Shown piece by piece: positions 10,911 through 24,627 of a DNA stretch of 64,000 bases. The notes below the pieces were generated by a model. It was not told where the DNA came from and did no database searches. It saw only the letters and a list, made by a program, of their open reading frames with translations. Source of the stretch: Nitrosospira sp. Nl5 (GTDB lineage Bacteria > Pseudomonadota > Gammaproteobacteria > Burkholderiales > Nitrosomonadaceae); NCBI RefSeq assembly GCF_900102495.1, contig NZ_FMVQ01000005.1, forward strand, positions 62,001 to 126,000, written 5' to 3'. Every line of letters begins with the position of its first letter. Position 1 is the stretch's first letter. The translations under genes were made by a program, and so were the position numbers.

Positions 10911-11651
10911 ATGCGCATATTGCTCAGCAACGACGACGGGTATTTTGCGCCAGGCCTTGGCTGTCTTGCCGAAGCGCTTTCCGCTATTGCGGATATTATC
11001 GTTGTCGCACCGGAGCGCGACCGAAGCGGTGCCAGCAATTCGCTCACCCTCGACCGTCCGCTCAGCCTGCACAAATCCCATAATGGTTTCTATTACGTCA
11101 ATGGCACGCCCACGGACTGTGTGCATCTGGCGGTTACAGGCATGCTGGACGCATTGCCTGACATGGTGGTATCCGGCATCAATGATGGTGCTAACATGGG
11201 TGACGACACTCTTTATTCCGGCACGGTAGCGGCCGCCACAGAAGGTTTTCTGCTGGGTATTCCTTCTTTTGCCATTTCTCTTGCCGGTTTTTCCGCCGGA
11301 AACTTTCCTACCGCCGCCCGTATCGCCGCAGAGATGGTGCAACGTTTTGAGGGCGATAAACTCCACGGACCGGTACTGCTGAACGTGAATGTGCCCGATG
11401 TTACTTATGACGAGCTGCAAGGCATAGAGGTAACCCGGCTTGGCCGCCGTCACAAGGCCGAACCAGTAGTCAAATCCCAAAGCCCACGTGGCGAAACGGT
11501 GTACTGGGTAGGCGCGGCCGGGTTGGCGCAGGATGCTGGTGAAGGTACGGACTTCCTCGCGGTTGAGCGGAATCGGGTATCGGTAACCCCATTGCAAATC
11601 GACTTGACCCGATATGGGCAGATGGAGGCGGTAAAGCAGTGGCTAAAATAG
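10911..11651 (+). CDS. surE: 5'/3'-nucleotidase SurE
   Basis: Metal-dependent phosphatase acting on nucleoside monophosphates and short polyphosphate, linked to stationary-phase survival. 246 residues. The N-terminal [15 protein letters not shown] supplies the metal-binding Asp pair, followed by [32 protein letters not shown] and [23 protein letters not shown]. First gene of the surE-pcm-nlpD-rpoS block; it is separated from pcm by an inserted inverted-repeat element. Confidence 0.97.
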   Translation: MRILLSNDDGYFAPGLGCLAEALSAIADIIVVAPERDRSGASNSLTLDRPLSLHKSHNGFYYVNGTPTDCVHLAVTGMLDALPDMVVSGINDGANMGDDTLYSGTVAAATEGFLLGIPSFAISLAGFSAGNFPTAARIAAEMVQRFEGDKLHGPVLLNVNVPDVTYDELQGIEVTRLGRRHKAEPVVKSQSPRGETVYWVGAAGLAQDAGEGTDFLAVERNRVSVTPLQIDLTRYGQMEAVKQWLK

Positions 11652-11708
11652 CAACGGAAGTATTTCCTGTTGTCTCGGATGGTTAAGCATCTGTTCAGGG
11701 ATATTTAG

Positions 11709-11952
11709 TTGAACCTAAATCCGGCAGTTGATCGCTCATTTTAATTTAGCGCAATGATGCATAAAGACTTTCTGTATCATTTGATTTTCACCTGTAAGGT
11801 GAGTTCGCTACAGGGCGGATTGCACGGTTTTTGCGGTACATGGCGGCGTTGCAACTTCTTGGAATGGAATGACCATTCCGCGTCGTTGCGGCTAGCCCTG
11901 CACCCCAAAAACCGCACACTCCACCCTGTCCAACTGCCGGATTTAGGTTGAA
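11709..11952. mobile_element. MITE-like element copy 1 with 5-bp target duplication
   Basis: A 234-base element (11714-11947) bounded by a perfect 17-base terminal inverted repeat: CCTAAATCCGGCAGTTG at 11714-11730 and its complement at 11931-11947. The direct repeat TTGAA flanks it (11709-11713 and 11948-11952). Inside, ACAGGG near 11813 pairs with CCCTGT near 11924, leading to a long imperfect hairpin whose apex is GGAATGG-AATGA-CCATTCC at 11861-11879. No coding frame of substance. It occupies almost the entire surE-pcm gap, ending 27 bases before the pcm start. Related to five other sites in the window. Confidence 0.8.
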
Positions 11953-11974
11953 CGCTCATCATTCCGGAATCGGT

Positions 11975-12610
11975 ATGACTTCCCAGCGTACCCGTGTACG
12001 CATGATTGAGCGCCTGCGCACGCAAGGTATCGTTGACGAAGTGGTTCTGGCGGCGATGAACGCCATTCCTCGTCATATCTTCGTGGAGGAAATCCTGGCG
12101 AGTCGCGCCTACGACGATGTCGCCCTACCCATCAATTTTGGCCAGACCATTTCAAGCCCGTTTATCGTGGCGCGCATGAGCGAATTACTGCGCGCAGGGT
12201 CAACTCTCGGCAGAGTGCTTGAAATTGGTTCCGGCTGTGGTTACCAGACAGCGGTATTGGCTCAGCTTGCGCGCGAAGTCTACTCGGTCGAACGCATCGG
12301 ACCATTACTTACCCGTGCTCGCATCCGTTTGCGGCAGCTGCGTCTCAACAATGTTCGCCTGAAACACGGCGACGGCTTTCTGGGGCTTTCTGAACCTGCG
12401 CCGTTTGACGGCATCGTCCTCAGCGCCGCGACTGCGCATACTCCTCATCAACTGCTGGAGCAACTGGCGGTTGGCGGCAGGATGGTTTTTCCCAAAGGAA
12501 GCGGAGAGCAGTTTTTGTGCGTTATCGAACATAATTCGCAGGGTTACACTGAGACAATGCTGGAAGAGGTGAGGTTCGTACCGATGGTGCCGGGTATCTT
12601 GAAAGGTTAA
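11975..12610 (+). CDS. pcm: Protein-L-isoaspartate O-methyltransferase
   Basis: Repairs L-isoaspartyl residues in aged proteins using S-adenosylmethionine. 211 residues from ATG 11975 ([19 protein letters not shown], matching the family N-terminus). Motifs: [16 protein letters not shown], the SAM-binding [16 protein letters not shown], and [11 protein letters not shown] near the end. An in-frame TTG at 11948 lies inside the target duplication of the upstream mobile element and is not a likely start. Ends four bases before nlpD. Confidence 0.96.
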   Translation: MTSQRTRVRMIERLRTQGIVDEVVLAAMNAIPRHIFVEEILASRAYDDVALPINFGQTISSPFIVARMSELLRAGSTLGRVLEIGSGCGYQTAVLAQLAREVYSVERIGPLLTRARIRLRQLRLNNVRLKHGDGFLGLSEPAPFDGIVLSAATAHTPHQLLEQLAVGGRMVFPKGSGEQFLCVIEHNSQGYTETMLEEVRFVPMVPGILKG

Positions 12611-12613
12611 GTA

Positions 12614-13708
12614 ATGCAGAACCGAAGGATAAGAATGAGGAACAAGAGAACCGGGCCGGTCCATCTGAACAATGGCGCTTTACTTCAGGCAGTTATGATG
12701 CGCTCTCGGCCCGCATTCCTTTCAGGAAGATTTTTTTCTTCGACTTTTTATTGTTCATCGCTCATTCTCTGTCTGGTGGTTGCGGGTTGCGAATCTACCC
12801 CGCAGCGCGCGCCTGTGACTGATGTAAACGTGGTGGAGTCCCAGAAGATTACGGAAAAACCGGATACAGTTCCGGAAACGGACGGTCAGCGGCCCAATTT
12901 TTATACCATACAGAAGGGCGACACGCTTTACAGCATTGCGCTGAACCATGGCATTGATCAAAAAGATCTAGCCCAGTGGAATAATATCCAGGACCCGGGC
13001 GCCATCCATATCGGTCAGCAGCTTAATTTATCCTCGCCTTCTCAACTGGCGCAACCCTCCCTATTCCCCCTTTCTGAGCCCACGCCCCCTTCCGCGCCAG
13101 GAATGGCTGTGCCGAACACCATTCCGCCGTTTGAAGATAAGCATGCGGTGAATACCGATAAGCTTAAGGTCGAACCCAAGGCGTTCAAGCTACCCTATTC
13201 GGAACAGGCGGTAGCGCTACTGAAGGGGGGAGCGGTGCCCGCGGCGGTTGTGCCAAAGATTGATGTGCCGGCCGGAAAAAATGTTGAAACCGGCATTAGC
13301 CCCGTGCCCTCGACCCTCGACGCGATGCGTGGCGAGGATAGCCTAGAATGGATCTGGCCCGCCAAGGGCAAGGTATTGGAAGGTTTTTCGGAAAGCACGA
13401 AAGGTATCGATATCGCGGGCAAACCGGGGCAGGCGGTCTCGGCATCCGCCGCAGGCAAAGTGGTGTACAGCGGCGCGGGATTACGCGGCTACGGCAAGCT
13501 CATTATCATTAAGCATAACAATACCTACCTCAGCGCGTATGCCCACAACAACAAACTTCTGGTGAAGGAAGGGCAAACGGTGGCTAAAGGACAAAAAATT
13601 GCTGAGATGGGAAATACTGACGCTACGCTGGTAAAGCTTCACTTCGAAATTCGCAAGAATGGGAAACCAGTGGATCCGCTAAAACACCTGCCCGGAACAT
13701 CCGGATGA
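12614..13708 (+). CDS. nlpD: NlpD-type LysM/M23 lipoprotein, amidase activator
   Basis: Outer-membrane lipoprotein expected to activate a cell-wall amidase (AmiC type) at the septum. A hydrophobic stretch ends in the lipobox LVVAGC (Cys near residue 59 from the first ATG; an internal start at MMRSRPAFLSG is equally possible). A LysM domain follows (YTIQKGDTLYSIALNHG..IHIGQQLNL), then a Pro/Ala-rich linker and a C-terminal M23 domain. The zinc ligands are lost: the HxxxD site reads KGIDIAG and the HxH site reads KLHFE, so it should not be a peptidase itself. Its TGA overlaps the rpoS ATG. Confidence 0.93.
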   Translation: MQNRRIRMRNKRTGPVHLNNGALLQAVMMRSRPAFLSGRFFSSTFYCSSLILCLVVAGCESTPQRAPVTDVNVVESQKITEKPDTVPETDGQRPNFYTIQKGDTLYSIALNHGIDQKDLAQWNNIQDPGAIHIGQQLNLSSPSQLAQPSLFPLSEPTPPSAPGMAVPNTIPPFEDKHAVNTDKLKVEPKAFKLPYSEQAVALLKGGAVPAAVVPKIDVPAGKNVETGISPVPSTLDAMRGEDSLEWIWPAKGKVLEGFSESTKGIDIAGKPGQAVSASAAGKVVYSGAGLRGYGKLIIIKHNNTYLSAYAHNNKLLVKEGQTVAKGQKIAEMGNTDATLVKLHFEIRKNGKPVDPLKHLPGTSG

Positions 13709-14664
13709 GCTACCGCCTCCATCGTGACGATGACGAACCGCCCGAGACGGACCCGCCCGAGCGGGATAACGCATCATCTGAGGGCTCCGAAGAAACGCCA
13801 TCCAAAGGAGGGAACGAAACGCTCGGCGACTTCCTTTTGACCGACGTCACCCAAATTTATTTCAACGAAATCGGCCATAATGCGCTCTTGACCGCGCAGG
13901 AAGAAGCGATTCTGACACGCCTGGTGAAGCAGGACGATTTCGCGGCTCGCCAGAAAATGATCGAATGCAACTTGCGGTTGGTGGTGAATATCGCTAAACA
14001 CTATACCAATCATGGAGTAGCGCTACTGGACCTGATCGAAGAAGGCAATATGGGCATGATGCACGCGCTGGACAAGTTTGATCCGGAACGCGGGTTCCGT
14101 TTTTCAACTTACGCTACGTGGTGGATACGTCAGAACATTGAACGTTGCATTATGAACCAGTCGCGTACTATTCGCCTGCCGGTGCATGTCATTAAAGATT
14201 TGAACATCATTCTACAAGCGTCTCGTCATCTGGAAGCACATACAGGCAAGGAACCCAAAGCGGAAGATGTCGCGCACTTGCTGGGACGCCCGGTAAAAGA
14301 GGTGCAGCGGATGCTGTCCCTGAATATGAGCATGATGTCGTTGGATGCGCCGCTCGATATTGACCCATTACTGTCCGTCGGCGACGTCATGGCGGACGAT
14401 CAAACTCCCGGTCCTGATCTCATGCTTGAAAAGTCTGAAATCAGATATCGCGTGCGAGAGTGGCTTAACCGGCTAAATGACAAACAACGATACATCATCG
14501 AGCAGCGCTACGGCCTCAACGGTGACGAAACGCAAACGCTGGAACAACTGGCGGAGAGACTCGATCTCACGCGTGAGCGCGTGCGCCAGATTCAGCTGGA
14601 AGCATTGCAAACATTGCGCGTAATATTAAGATGCGACGGTGTGTCGAAGGATGGGGTGTTTTAG
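13705..14664 (+). CDS. rpoS: RNA polymerase sigma factor RpoS
   Basis: Stationary-phase and general-stress sigma factor. 319 residues. Region 1.2 (LLTDVTQIYFNEIGHNALLTAQEE), region 2 (NLRLVVNIAKHYTNHGVALLDLIEEGN; KFDPERGFRFSTYATWWIRQNIER), region 3 (RTIRLPVHVIKDL) and the region 4 helix-turn-helix (LDLTRERVRQIQLEALQTLR) are all intact. The acidic N-terminus (first 40 residues) is non-conserved. It overlaps nlpD by four bases (ATGA); in enteric bacteria a major rpoS promoter lies inside nlpD. Confidence 0.97.
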   Translation: MSYRLHRDDDEPPETDPPERDNASSEGSEETPSKGGNETLGDFLLTDVTQIYFNEIGHNALLTAQEEAILTRLVKQDDFAARQKMIECNLRLVVNIAKHYTNHGVALLDLIEEGNMGMMHALDKFDPERGFRFSTYATWWIRQNIERCIMNQSRTIRLPVHVIKDLNIILQASRHLEAHTGKEPKAEDVAHLLGRPVKEVQRMLSLNMSMMSLDAPLDIDPLLSVGDVMADDQTPGPDLMLEKSEIRYRVREWLNRLNDKQRYIIEQRYGLNGDETQTLEQLAERLDLTRERVRQIQLEALQTLRVILRCDGVSKDGVF

Positions 14665-15036
14665 CAGATAGCGCCGAGGGAGTGCCGCAGCGGTATATTT
14701 GCCTGCCTTTTTAGCCAATGGAACAGGAGCAGTCTTCAATCCTCAAACTGTCCTTGCCCGCTTTTTGCTCAAACCCTTCACTCCGGCAAGACTGCCGTAA
14801 CCACCAAGTCGGCGGCATGGACAAGTGGTTTGTCCCTTCGAATTCCCTTTAGAACAATTCCCTTTAAACCGCTTTGAATCTTAAATCAGCGGACTTGTCA
14901 CATTAAGATATGTTTAAAGTGCAAATATTGGTATCATTGGCGGCCACGCGCGTAACCGCGCAAGCTTTGTAGATGAAGACTTTTTTAACCAACAACCGCA
15001 ACATATAGCGGCGGTTATTATTTCCGGGGACCACTT
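14665..15036. other. Intergenic region before the globin gene
   Basis: 372 bases with no gene. The only structure I note is AACCGC (14994-14999) pairing with GCGGTT (15011-15016), 21 bases before the globin start, which could shape the leader or bind a dimeric regulator. No T-tract follows, and I recognise no clear NsrR or FNR site. Confidence 0.35.
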
Positions 15037-15468
15037 ATGAATATGTCACACCCAGAGTTTACGGCACCTAATCCCGATCTGTGTACCGAAGAGGAGATTT
15101 CACGGCTGGTTCATGCCTTTTATGCAAGAGCCAGAAAAGATCCCTCGCTGGGACCGATCTTTGAAGCACATGTTACCGACTGGGACGCGCATTTTGTGCA
15201 AATGATCAATTTCTGGTCAATGAAGTTACGTGGAACCAGCCGTTTCCGCGGGGCGCCCATGCCCAAGCACGTCGCCCTGCCGGGACTTACCCCCGAATTG
15301 TTCGAGCGGTGGCTGCAACTCTTCCACCAAACGACAAGCGAGATGGGAAATCCGGTTTTGCAATTCAACGCGGATACGCTAGCTTTTCACATCGGCGGCA
15401 GACTGTGGCTGAGATATCAAATGGAGCGCTACCCCGACAGGCAGCTGGTCGAACTCAGTGGAGCGTAA
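15037..15468 (+). CDS. Group III truncated haemoglobin
   Basis: Small haem protein of 143 residues, class 3 of the 2-over-2 globins. Matching it from memory to Campylobacter Ctb: Tyr29 at B10 (FYARARKDPSLGPIF), His52 at E7 (DAHFVQMINFW), and proximal His78 at F8 (PMPKHVALPGL). In an ammonia oxidiser that makes nitric oxide, NO or peroxynitrite handling is a reasonable guess but is not shown by sequence. Single gene, no reductase beside it. Convergent with the DUF2130 gene. Confidence 0.88.
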   Translation: MNMSHPEFTAPNPDLCTEEEISRLVHAFYARARKDPSLGPIFEAHVTDWDAHFVQMINFWSMKLRGTSRFRGAPMPKHVALPGLTPELFERWLQLFHQTTSEMGNPVLQFNADTLAFHIGGRLWLRYQMERYPDRQLVELSGA

Positions 15469-15504
15469 TTTCCGGCCGATGTGAACGACCTGAGTTTGTG
15501 AGTA

Positions 15505-15571
15505 TTCTGTTCGGTTTCTTCCGGTCCTGGCTTAAGCCACACAACCTGGCCGGATGATTTACCGAACAGAA
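15505..15571. terminator. Long inverted repeat between convergent genes
   Basis: TTCTGTTCGGT (15505-15515) is the exact complement of ACCGAACAGAA (15561-15571); CCGGTCCTGG and CCTGGCCGG inside extend the pairing imperfectly. It lies between the converging globin and DUF2130 genes. It could act as a bidirectional terminator, although neither side has a strong T-run. Confidence 0.4.
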
Positions 15572-15646
15572 CGTGATTCCCTTTACTGTTCAGCTTCTTT
15601 CCCCCTTGGTCTTAGCTTGGCAATACGCTGCTACGATCACCATTAT

Positions 15647-16921
15647 TTACTCGCTCAAACCCAGGCTTTTCAATTCAAGTCCCTCGATTTCCTGCAACGA
15701 TTTGCCCGCGATTCCTTGCAGGTCTCCGTACATCCCCACCGTCGCGCCCATCACACGCATAATTTGTTCTTCCCGCTTGGCCCATTGCTTCATTATCGCT
15801 TTGCGTTCTTTATCCAGGTCGTCCTGCATGGTGGAAAACGCTTCGACGATAGCTTCCACGCGCTGACGGAAACGCGGGCCGGTAAGGTACTGGTAGATCA
15901 TCTCGGTTTTGGTTTGCAGGCCTTCGGAAGATTGTCGGGCAAGAGCAAGTTCCAGCAGTGATTGCCGCAGGATAAGCGCCACCGGCAACGCAGCGCGGGG
16001 ATGCGTCACCCAGATGCCATCAACCATTTCAAAAGTTTCCACGCCTTTCGGCAATATATGGCTCACAATGACAGCAATTTCCGCTTTTGCGGTACGCTGA
16101 TCTTCGCGCAATTTGGCCAGCCATAAATCGCTCCAGTTTCTGGTACGCTTGGTTTCCCATAGAATGGTGCCGCCCAATTGCCCGCCGGTACCAATGACGC
16201 GGTGCAACACATCTCCGCCATAGTCTCCCTTGGGTACCGGCTCGATCGCGTCGAAAGGGAATTTGGCGCGCAACAGATTCTCAAGCGCAAGCTCCTGCAC
16301 TTCTCCTTGCAATTGCTGTGAACCCTGCTCGGCTCTACGCTTCAGTTCTTCGATCTTTTGTTGCATGGAGGCGATGGTGTGGTCTTTTTCCATTACCTTG
16401 AGCTTGAGTCCTTCCTCCGCTTCCCGCCTGGCGTGAGCGCGTACTTCGGTTAGCCCATCCTGAACGCGTTTTTCCACAGTGAGTTCAAGCTCCCGCCTGG
16501 CATCGTCGAGTTCACGCTGCTTTTTTATAAGCTCGGCTTGCACCTTTTGGGCTGCAGCCAGCTTCTCATCGCGGCCTTTGAGCACTTCCTGGAGCTCGGC
16601 AAGTTCACGTGCCTTGTTCTCCAGTTCGGCGGCATTGGCAAGCTTTGCTTTTCTCGATTCATCGGCAATGACGCGGATGCGTTCGGCATTCACCTGTGTG
16701 GCGACCCGATCGGCTATCTGATTATCCAGCGTGCGCCTGGACTCCGCGATTTCCTTCTCTTTTTGGCGAATATCCAGTTCGCGCCCGGCGATTTCCTTGT
16801 CTTTCTGCAAGAGTTGCTGCTCGAACTGCTTGCGTGTGGCGTCGATCAGCGGTGCGGCGAGCGACTCTGTGAGCCGGATTTCAGCTTTACAGTTGGAGCA
16901 GGTAATGGTGGGTTCCGTCAT
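15647..16921 (-). CDS. DUF2130 coiled-coil protein with nuclease-like C-terminal domain
   Basis: 424 residues from ATG at 16921, preceded on the minus strand by AGGAAC; upstream in-frame residues are unlikely to be translated. A Cys pair near the N-terminus (ITCSNCKAEIRL) suggests a small metal knot. A long charged coiled coil (about 30-230) follows. The C-terminal part has GGDVLHRVIGTGGQLGGTILWETKRTRNWSDLW (split here by family knowledge into a beta-strand, Asp, then ExK), the pattern of the PD-(D/E)XK nuclease fold. The family is DUF2130; function is not established. Divergent from sodB. Confidence 0.8.
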   Translation of the reverse strand: MTEPTITCSNCKAEIRLTESLAAPLIDATRKQFEQQLLQKDKEIAGRELDIRQKEKEIAESRRTLDNQIADRVATQVNAERIRVIADESRKAKLANAAELENKARELAELQEVLKGRDEKLAAAQKVQAELIKKQRELDDARRELELTVEKRVQDGLTEVRAHARREAEEGLKLKVMEKDHTIASMQQKIEELKRRAEQGSQQLQGEVQELALENLLRAKFPFDAIEPVPKGDYGGDVLHRVIGTGGQLGGTILWETKRTRNWSDLWLAKLREDQRTAKAEIAVIVSHILPKGVETFEMVDGIWVTHPRAALPVALILRQSLLELALARQSSEGLQTKTEMIYQYLTGPRFRQRVEAIVEAFSTMQDDLDKERKAIMKQWAKREEQIMRVMGATVGMYGDLQGIAGKSLQEIEGLELKSLGLSE

Positions 16922-17220
16922 GTTTTGTTCCTGAAGTAGCAAAGGTGCCGGATTCTTTTGTTCGTTTGAGATGGAGATAATTCCTGGATTATAGGGCAAG
17001 CGGTGGGCCGCTCGTGTGTAAGCGGACATATTTCGAATATACTTGCGTTGACACTCGCCAGACAGGGGATAACGATTCAGCGTTCAGGATGGGAGGGGGA
17101 CCGGGGACATCCTTGATCTATCTTTCCTCCAAAATTAGTTATACTCAAGGTGTTGGATTCCAATACGAGAAAAAATGATAACGGATCGGATTTTTTTGTT
17201 ACCACATAGGAGCGAAAACG

Positions 17221-17838
17221 ATGAGCAACCAAAAGACTGGAAGTGCGCCGCACACCCTGCCACCTCTGCCTTACGCGGATAATGCGCTGGATCCTGTCAT
17301 TTCCGCCAATACGCTAAGCTTTCATTACGGTAAGCATCACAAGACTTATGTTGACAACCTGAACAAGCTGATTGCCGGTACGGAGCTTGCGGATTTGTCC
17401 CTGGAGGAGATCATTGCTTCAACAGCCGGCAAGGCGGATAAGACCGGGGTTTTCAATAATGCGGCACAAATCTGGAATCACACGTTCTACTGGAAGAGCC
17501 TGTCCCCGAAAGGCGGCGGTGAACCCCCCGCGGCTTTGAAGCAAAAAATCGAGACTTCCTTCGAGACCGTGGAAGCATGCAAAAAAGAACTGGCAGCTGC
17601 GGCAACGACTCAGTTCGGGAGTGGCTGGGCGTGGCTGGTGCAGGATGGCGGCAAACTCAAAGTGGTCAAGACGAGCAATGCTGATTTGCCTCTGACCAGT
17701 GGATTAAAGCCACTACTGACTATCGATGTATGGGAACATGCCTATTACCTGGATTACCAGAACCGGCGCGTGGATTATGTCAACGCCGTGCTCGACAAGC
17801 TGATCAATTGGGGTTTTGCGGCGGACAATCATGGGTAG
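17221..17838 (+). CDS. sodB: Superoxide dismutase, iron type
   Basis: Cytoplasmic superoxide dismutase of 205 residues. Metal ligands are His35 (FHYGKHH), His87 (NHTFYW), Asp169 and His173 ([11 protein letters not shown]). Gln83 in AAQIWNH and the FGSGWAWLV stretch favour iron over manganese. The N-terminus carries about ten extra residues compared with the E. coli enzyme but no signal peptide. AGGAG lies eight bases before the ATG. tyrS follows after 18 bases. Confidence 0.96.
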   Translation: MSNQKTGSAPHTLPPLPYADNALDPVISANTLSFHYGKHHKTYVDNLNKLIAGTELADLSLEEIIASTAGKADKTGVFNNAAQIWNHTFYWKSLSPKGGGEPPAALKQKIETSFETVEACKKELAAAATTQFGSGWAWLVQDGGKLKVVKTSNADLPLTSGLKPLLTIDVWEHAYYLDYQNRRVDYVNAVLDKLINWGFAADNHG

Positions 17839-17856
17839 CGTGCCCCGCGGGCTACT

Positions 17857-19062
17857 GTGACCACGCAAAACTCAGAACAGCTGGAAGTTATCAAGCGCGG
17901 TTGTAGCGAGCTCCTGGTAGAAGAGGAGCTCGAGCAGAAACTTGCGTTAAATCGGCCACTCAGAATCAAGGCCGGATTTGATCCAACAGCGCCGGATTTG
18001 CACCTGGGTCATACCGTTTTGCTCAACAAAATGCGTCAACTGCAGGATTTAGGCCATCATGCCTTATTCTTGATTGGCGATTTCACCGGCATGATCGGTG
18101 ATCCCAGCGGCAAAAATACGACCCGTCCCCCTCTCACGCGCGAACAAGTGGTCGAGAATGCGCAATCCTACGCAAACCAGGTTTTCCGGATACTCAGGCC
18201 GGAGCAGACCGAAGTGGTATTCAATTCCACCTGGATGGATACGCTCAATGCCGCCGATCTGATCAAGCTGGCAGCCACTCATACCGTTGCGCGCATGCTG
18301 GAACGCGACGATTTTGGCAAGCGTTATCGAAGTAACAAAGCGATCGCCATTCACGAATTTCTGTATCCGCTAATCCAGGGCTATGATTCGGTTGCCCTCA
18401 AGGCGGATATTGAACTGGGCGGCACTGATCAGAAATTCAACCTGCTGATGGGACGGGAATTGCAAAAGCATTTCGGGCAATTGCCGCAGTGCATTCTTAC
18501 CATGCCGCTTCTGGAAGGGCTGGATGGGGTTAACAAGATGTCCAAATCGGCTGGCAACTACATCGGAATTACGGAGAGTCCCGGAAACATTTTCGGCAAG
18601 CTGATGTCTATTTCCGATGAATTGATGTGGCGGTACATTGAACTGTTGTCGTTTGAGCCGCTGAATATTATTCGCCAGTGGCAGCAGGACGTGAGGAATG
18701 GGGGTAATCCGCGCGATATAAAGGTAACGTTCGCCCGGGAGATCGTTACCCGTTTTCACAGCAGAAAAGATGCGGAAATTGCCTTGGCCGACTTCGAGGC
18801 GCGCTTCAAACGCGGTGCATTGCCGGAAGACATGCCGGAGAAAATGCTGTATGTTGAGAAAGAAGGGTTGGCCATTGCCCAGTTACTCAAACAAGCCGGG
18901 TTAACAGCAAGTACCACAGAGGCACTACGCATGATTGAGCAAGGCGGTGTAAAATTAAATGGCGAAAGGATCAGCGATAAAACTTTTAGCCTGCCCCGTG
19001 GTCAAACTGTTATAGTACAAGTTGGCAAGCGGAAGTTTGCCAGAGTAACAATCTCCGAATAA
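17857..19062 (+). CDS. tyrS: Tyrosyl-tRNA synthetase
   Basis: Charges tRNA-Tyr. 401 residues. Rossmann catalytic domain with the HIGH-type motif [11 protein letters not shown] and the KMSKS loop ([13 protein letters not shown]), then a C-terminal S4 RNA-binding domain ([19 protein letters not shown]). The start is GTG 17857. The placement of HLGH and KMSKS corresponds to the longer bacterial TyrRS type (TyrZ-like) typical of betaproteobacteria. The rRNA operon promoter begins 25 bases after its stop. Confidence 0.96.
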   Translation: MTTQNSEQLEVIKRGCSELLVEEELEQKLALNRPLRIKAGFDPTAPDLHLGHTVLLNKMRQLQDLGHHALFLIGDFTGMIGDPSGKNTTRPPLTREQVVENAQSYANQVFRILRPEQTEVVFNSTWMDTLNAADLIKLAATHTVARMLERDDFGKRYRSNKAIAIHEFLYPLIQGYDSVALKADIELGGTDQKFNLLMGRELQKHFGQLPQCILTMPLLEGLDGVNKMSKSAGNYIGITESPGNIFGKLMSISDELMWRYIELLSFEPLNIIRQWQQDVRNGGNPRDIKVTFAREIVTRFHSRKDAEIALADFEARFKRGALPEDMPEKMLYVEKEGLAIAQLLKQAGLTASTTEALRMIEQGGVKLNGERISDKTFSLPRGQTVIVQVGKRKFARVTISE

Positions 19063-19086
19063 AAATAAAAAAGTTTATCAAAACCC

Positions 19087-19114
19087 TTGACCGGGTATCT
19101 GGTGTCTGTATAAT
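19087..19114 (+). promoter_or_regulatory. rRNA operon promoter
   Basis: TTGACC at 19087-19092 and TATAAT at 19109-19114 with a 16-base spacer, followed by a GC-rich discriminator (CCCGCC), the hallmark of stringently controlled rRNA promoters. The mature 16S begins about 235 bases downstream. Confidence 0.85.
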
Positions 19115-19154
19115 CCCGCCTTTCGTTGTCTGGCTAGAAGTTTTCAGGCAGCAT

Positions 19155-19166
19155 TGCTCTTTAAAA
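19155..19166 (+). promoter_or_regulatory. boxA antitermination site, 16S leader
   Basis: TGCTCTTTAAAA matches the boxA consensus TGCTCTTTAACA except for one base. It recruits the NusB-S10 antitermination complex in other bacteria. Confidence 0.75.
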
Positions 19167-19170
19167 ATTT

Positions 19171-19195
19171 ACAGCCGATAGGTGTGGGCACTTGA
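19171..19195 (+). other. 16S processing stem, 5' strand
   Basis: ACAGCCGATAGG-TGTGG followed by GCACTTGA pairs with 20908-20933 downstream of 16S (TCAAGTGTCCACAACC, TATCGGTTGT), with one bulge and two mismatches. This is the expected RNase III substrate that frees pre-16S rRNA. Confidence 0.75.
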
Positions 19196-19354
19196 CCGGG
19201 ACACCCGGCTATTTTGTCTTTCGGGGCGGAATATCCGGGTAGCTAAGAGTTGAAGTGCTCGCACGATGTAACAAAATTCCGGCGGCTATCTTGATGATAT
19301 CGGGGTAGAAGCTGGAATTGCAGTAACACGTCAAGCGAGAGTTTTACCAGTATT

Positions 19355-20893
<1,539 letters not shown>

Positions 20894-20907
20894 GAGAAGA
20901 TCCCTGT

Positions 20908-20933
20908 TCAAGTGTCCACAACCTATCGGTTGT
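20908..20933 (+). other. 16S processing stem, 3' strand
   Basis: The complement of the 19171-19195 leader segment, 18 bases after the mature 16S end. Confidence 0.75.
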
Positions 20934-21013
20934 TCTAAAAAGCAGGGCTAGGGGCTAAGGACCAGAGGGCTAAAAAATCAAGAACGCCCCGCCCTATTCT
21001 TGAGCTTTGTTCA

Positions 21014-21090
<77 letters not shown>

Positions 21091-21096
21091 CTAATC

Positions 21097-21172
21097 GGGG
21101 GTGTAGCTCAGATGGGAGAGCACCTGCTTTGCAAGCAGGGGGTCATCGGTTCGATCCCGTTCACCTCCACCA
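21097..21172 (+). tRNA. tRNA-Ala (anticodon TGC)
   Basis: 76 bases with encoded CCA. Acceptor GGGGGTG/CACCTCC, anticodon arm CCTGC-TTTGCAA-GCAGG, T loop TTCGATC. Six bases after tRNA-Ile and processed from the same precursor. Confidence 0.98.
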
Positions 21173-21545
21173 GTTCAGAAGTCGAGAGCAACATATTTTA
21201 GAAAGCAGAAGTAAGCGAAAGCGTTTACTTCTGGTTTTTAACCAGCGGCTGTATTGCAGGGATAGCGGCAGGAAGCATCGAGTGTTTTACATCACTCTTT
21301 ATTTCTTACCTTGTCCCGATGTTCTTTAACAATTTGGAAGAAGTAAAATATTTCGCATCAGCGAATGCGTGCCTTTTTGATCGGGCTGCGCGCTCCCGGA
21401 TGCGGAATAATGGGTATGATTGTATCGACGTATCGCATTTTTAGTCGGATGCGATACGAGCAAACACCTGTAACCAACTGGTTTGGAAGAGGGGATTGAG
21501 TGCGGCGGTTCTTGGCCGGTTTTCAATTTTCTATTTCCCAAGCCC
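21173..21545 (+). other. 16S-23S spacer after the tRNAs, with boxA
   Basis: About 370 bases without a gene. TGTTCTTTAACA at 21320-21331 is a second boxA antitermination site. The end of the spacer merges into the 23S processing stem. Nothing else recognised. Confidence 0.7.
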
Positions 21546-21556
21546 TCAAGGTTATA

Positions 21557-21565
<9 letters not shown>
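21546..21565 (+). other. 23S processing stem, 5' strand
   Basis: TCAAGGTTATAGGATCAAGC is the exact complement of 24438-24457, giving 20 consecutive pairs (21 with the next C-G). The inner nine bases belong to the mature 23S terminal helix; the rest is the RNase III substrate. Confidence 0.85.
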
Positions 21566-24447
<2,882 letters not shown>

Positions 24448-24627
24448 ATAACCTTGAGCAAGGCATGAAAGTGGAGAATAAAAGGGCGCGGATTTGCCCT
24501 TCTCCACAGATGCCGGGCAAGGTGTTTGCCCGGATACAATCATCCCAATTTTACTTCTTCCAGACTGTGGTTTGCGATCGGATAACCGGTATTGATGGTT
24601 TTGGTCGTTAGCCATATTAAAAAGTTA

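Noticed and set aside
11948-11974. TTG 11948 as pcm start
   Set aside because: It is part of the mobile element's target duplication; ATG 11975 matches the family N-terminus.
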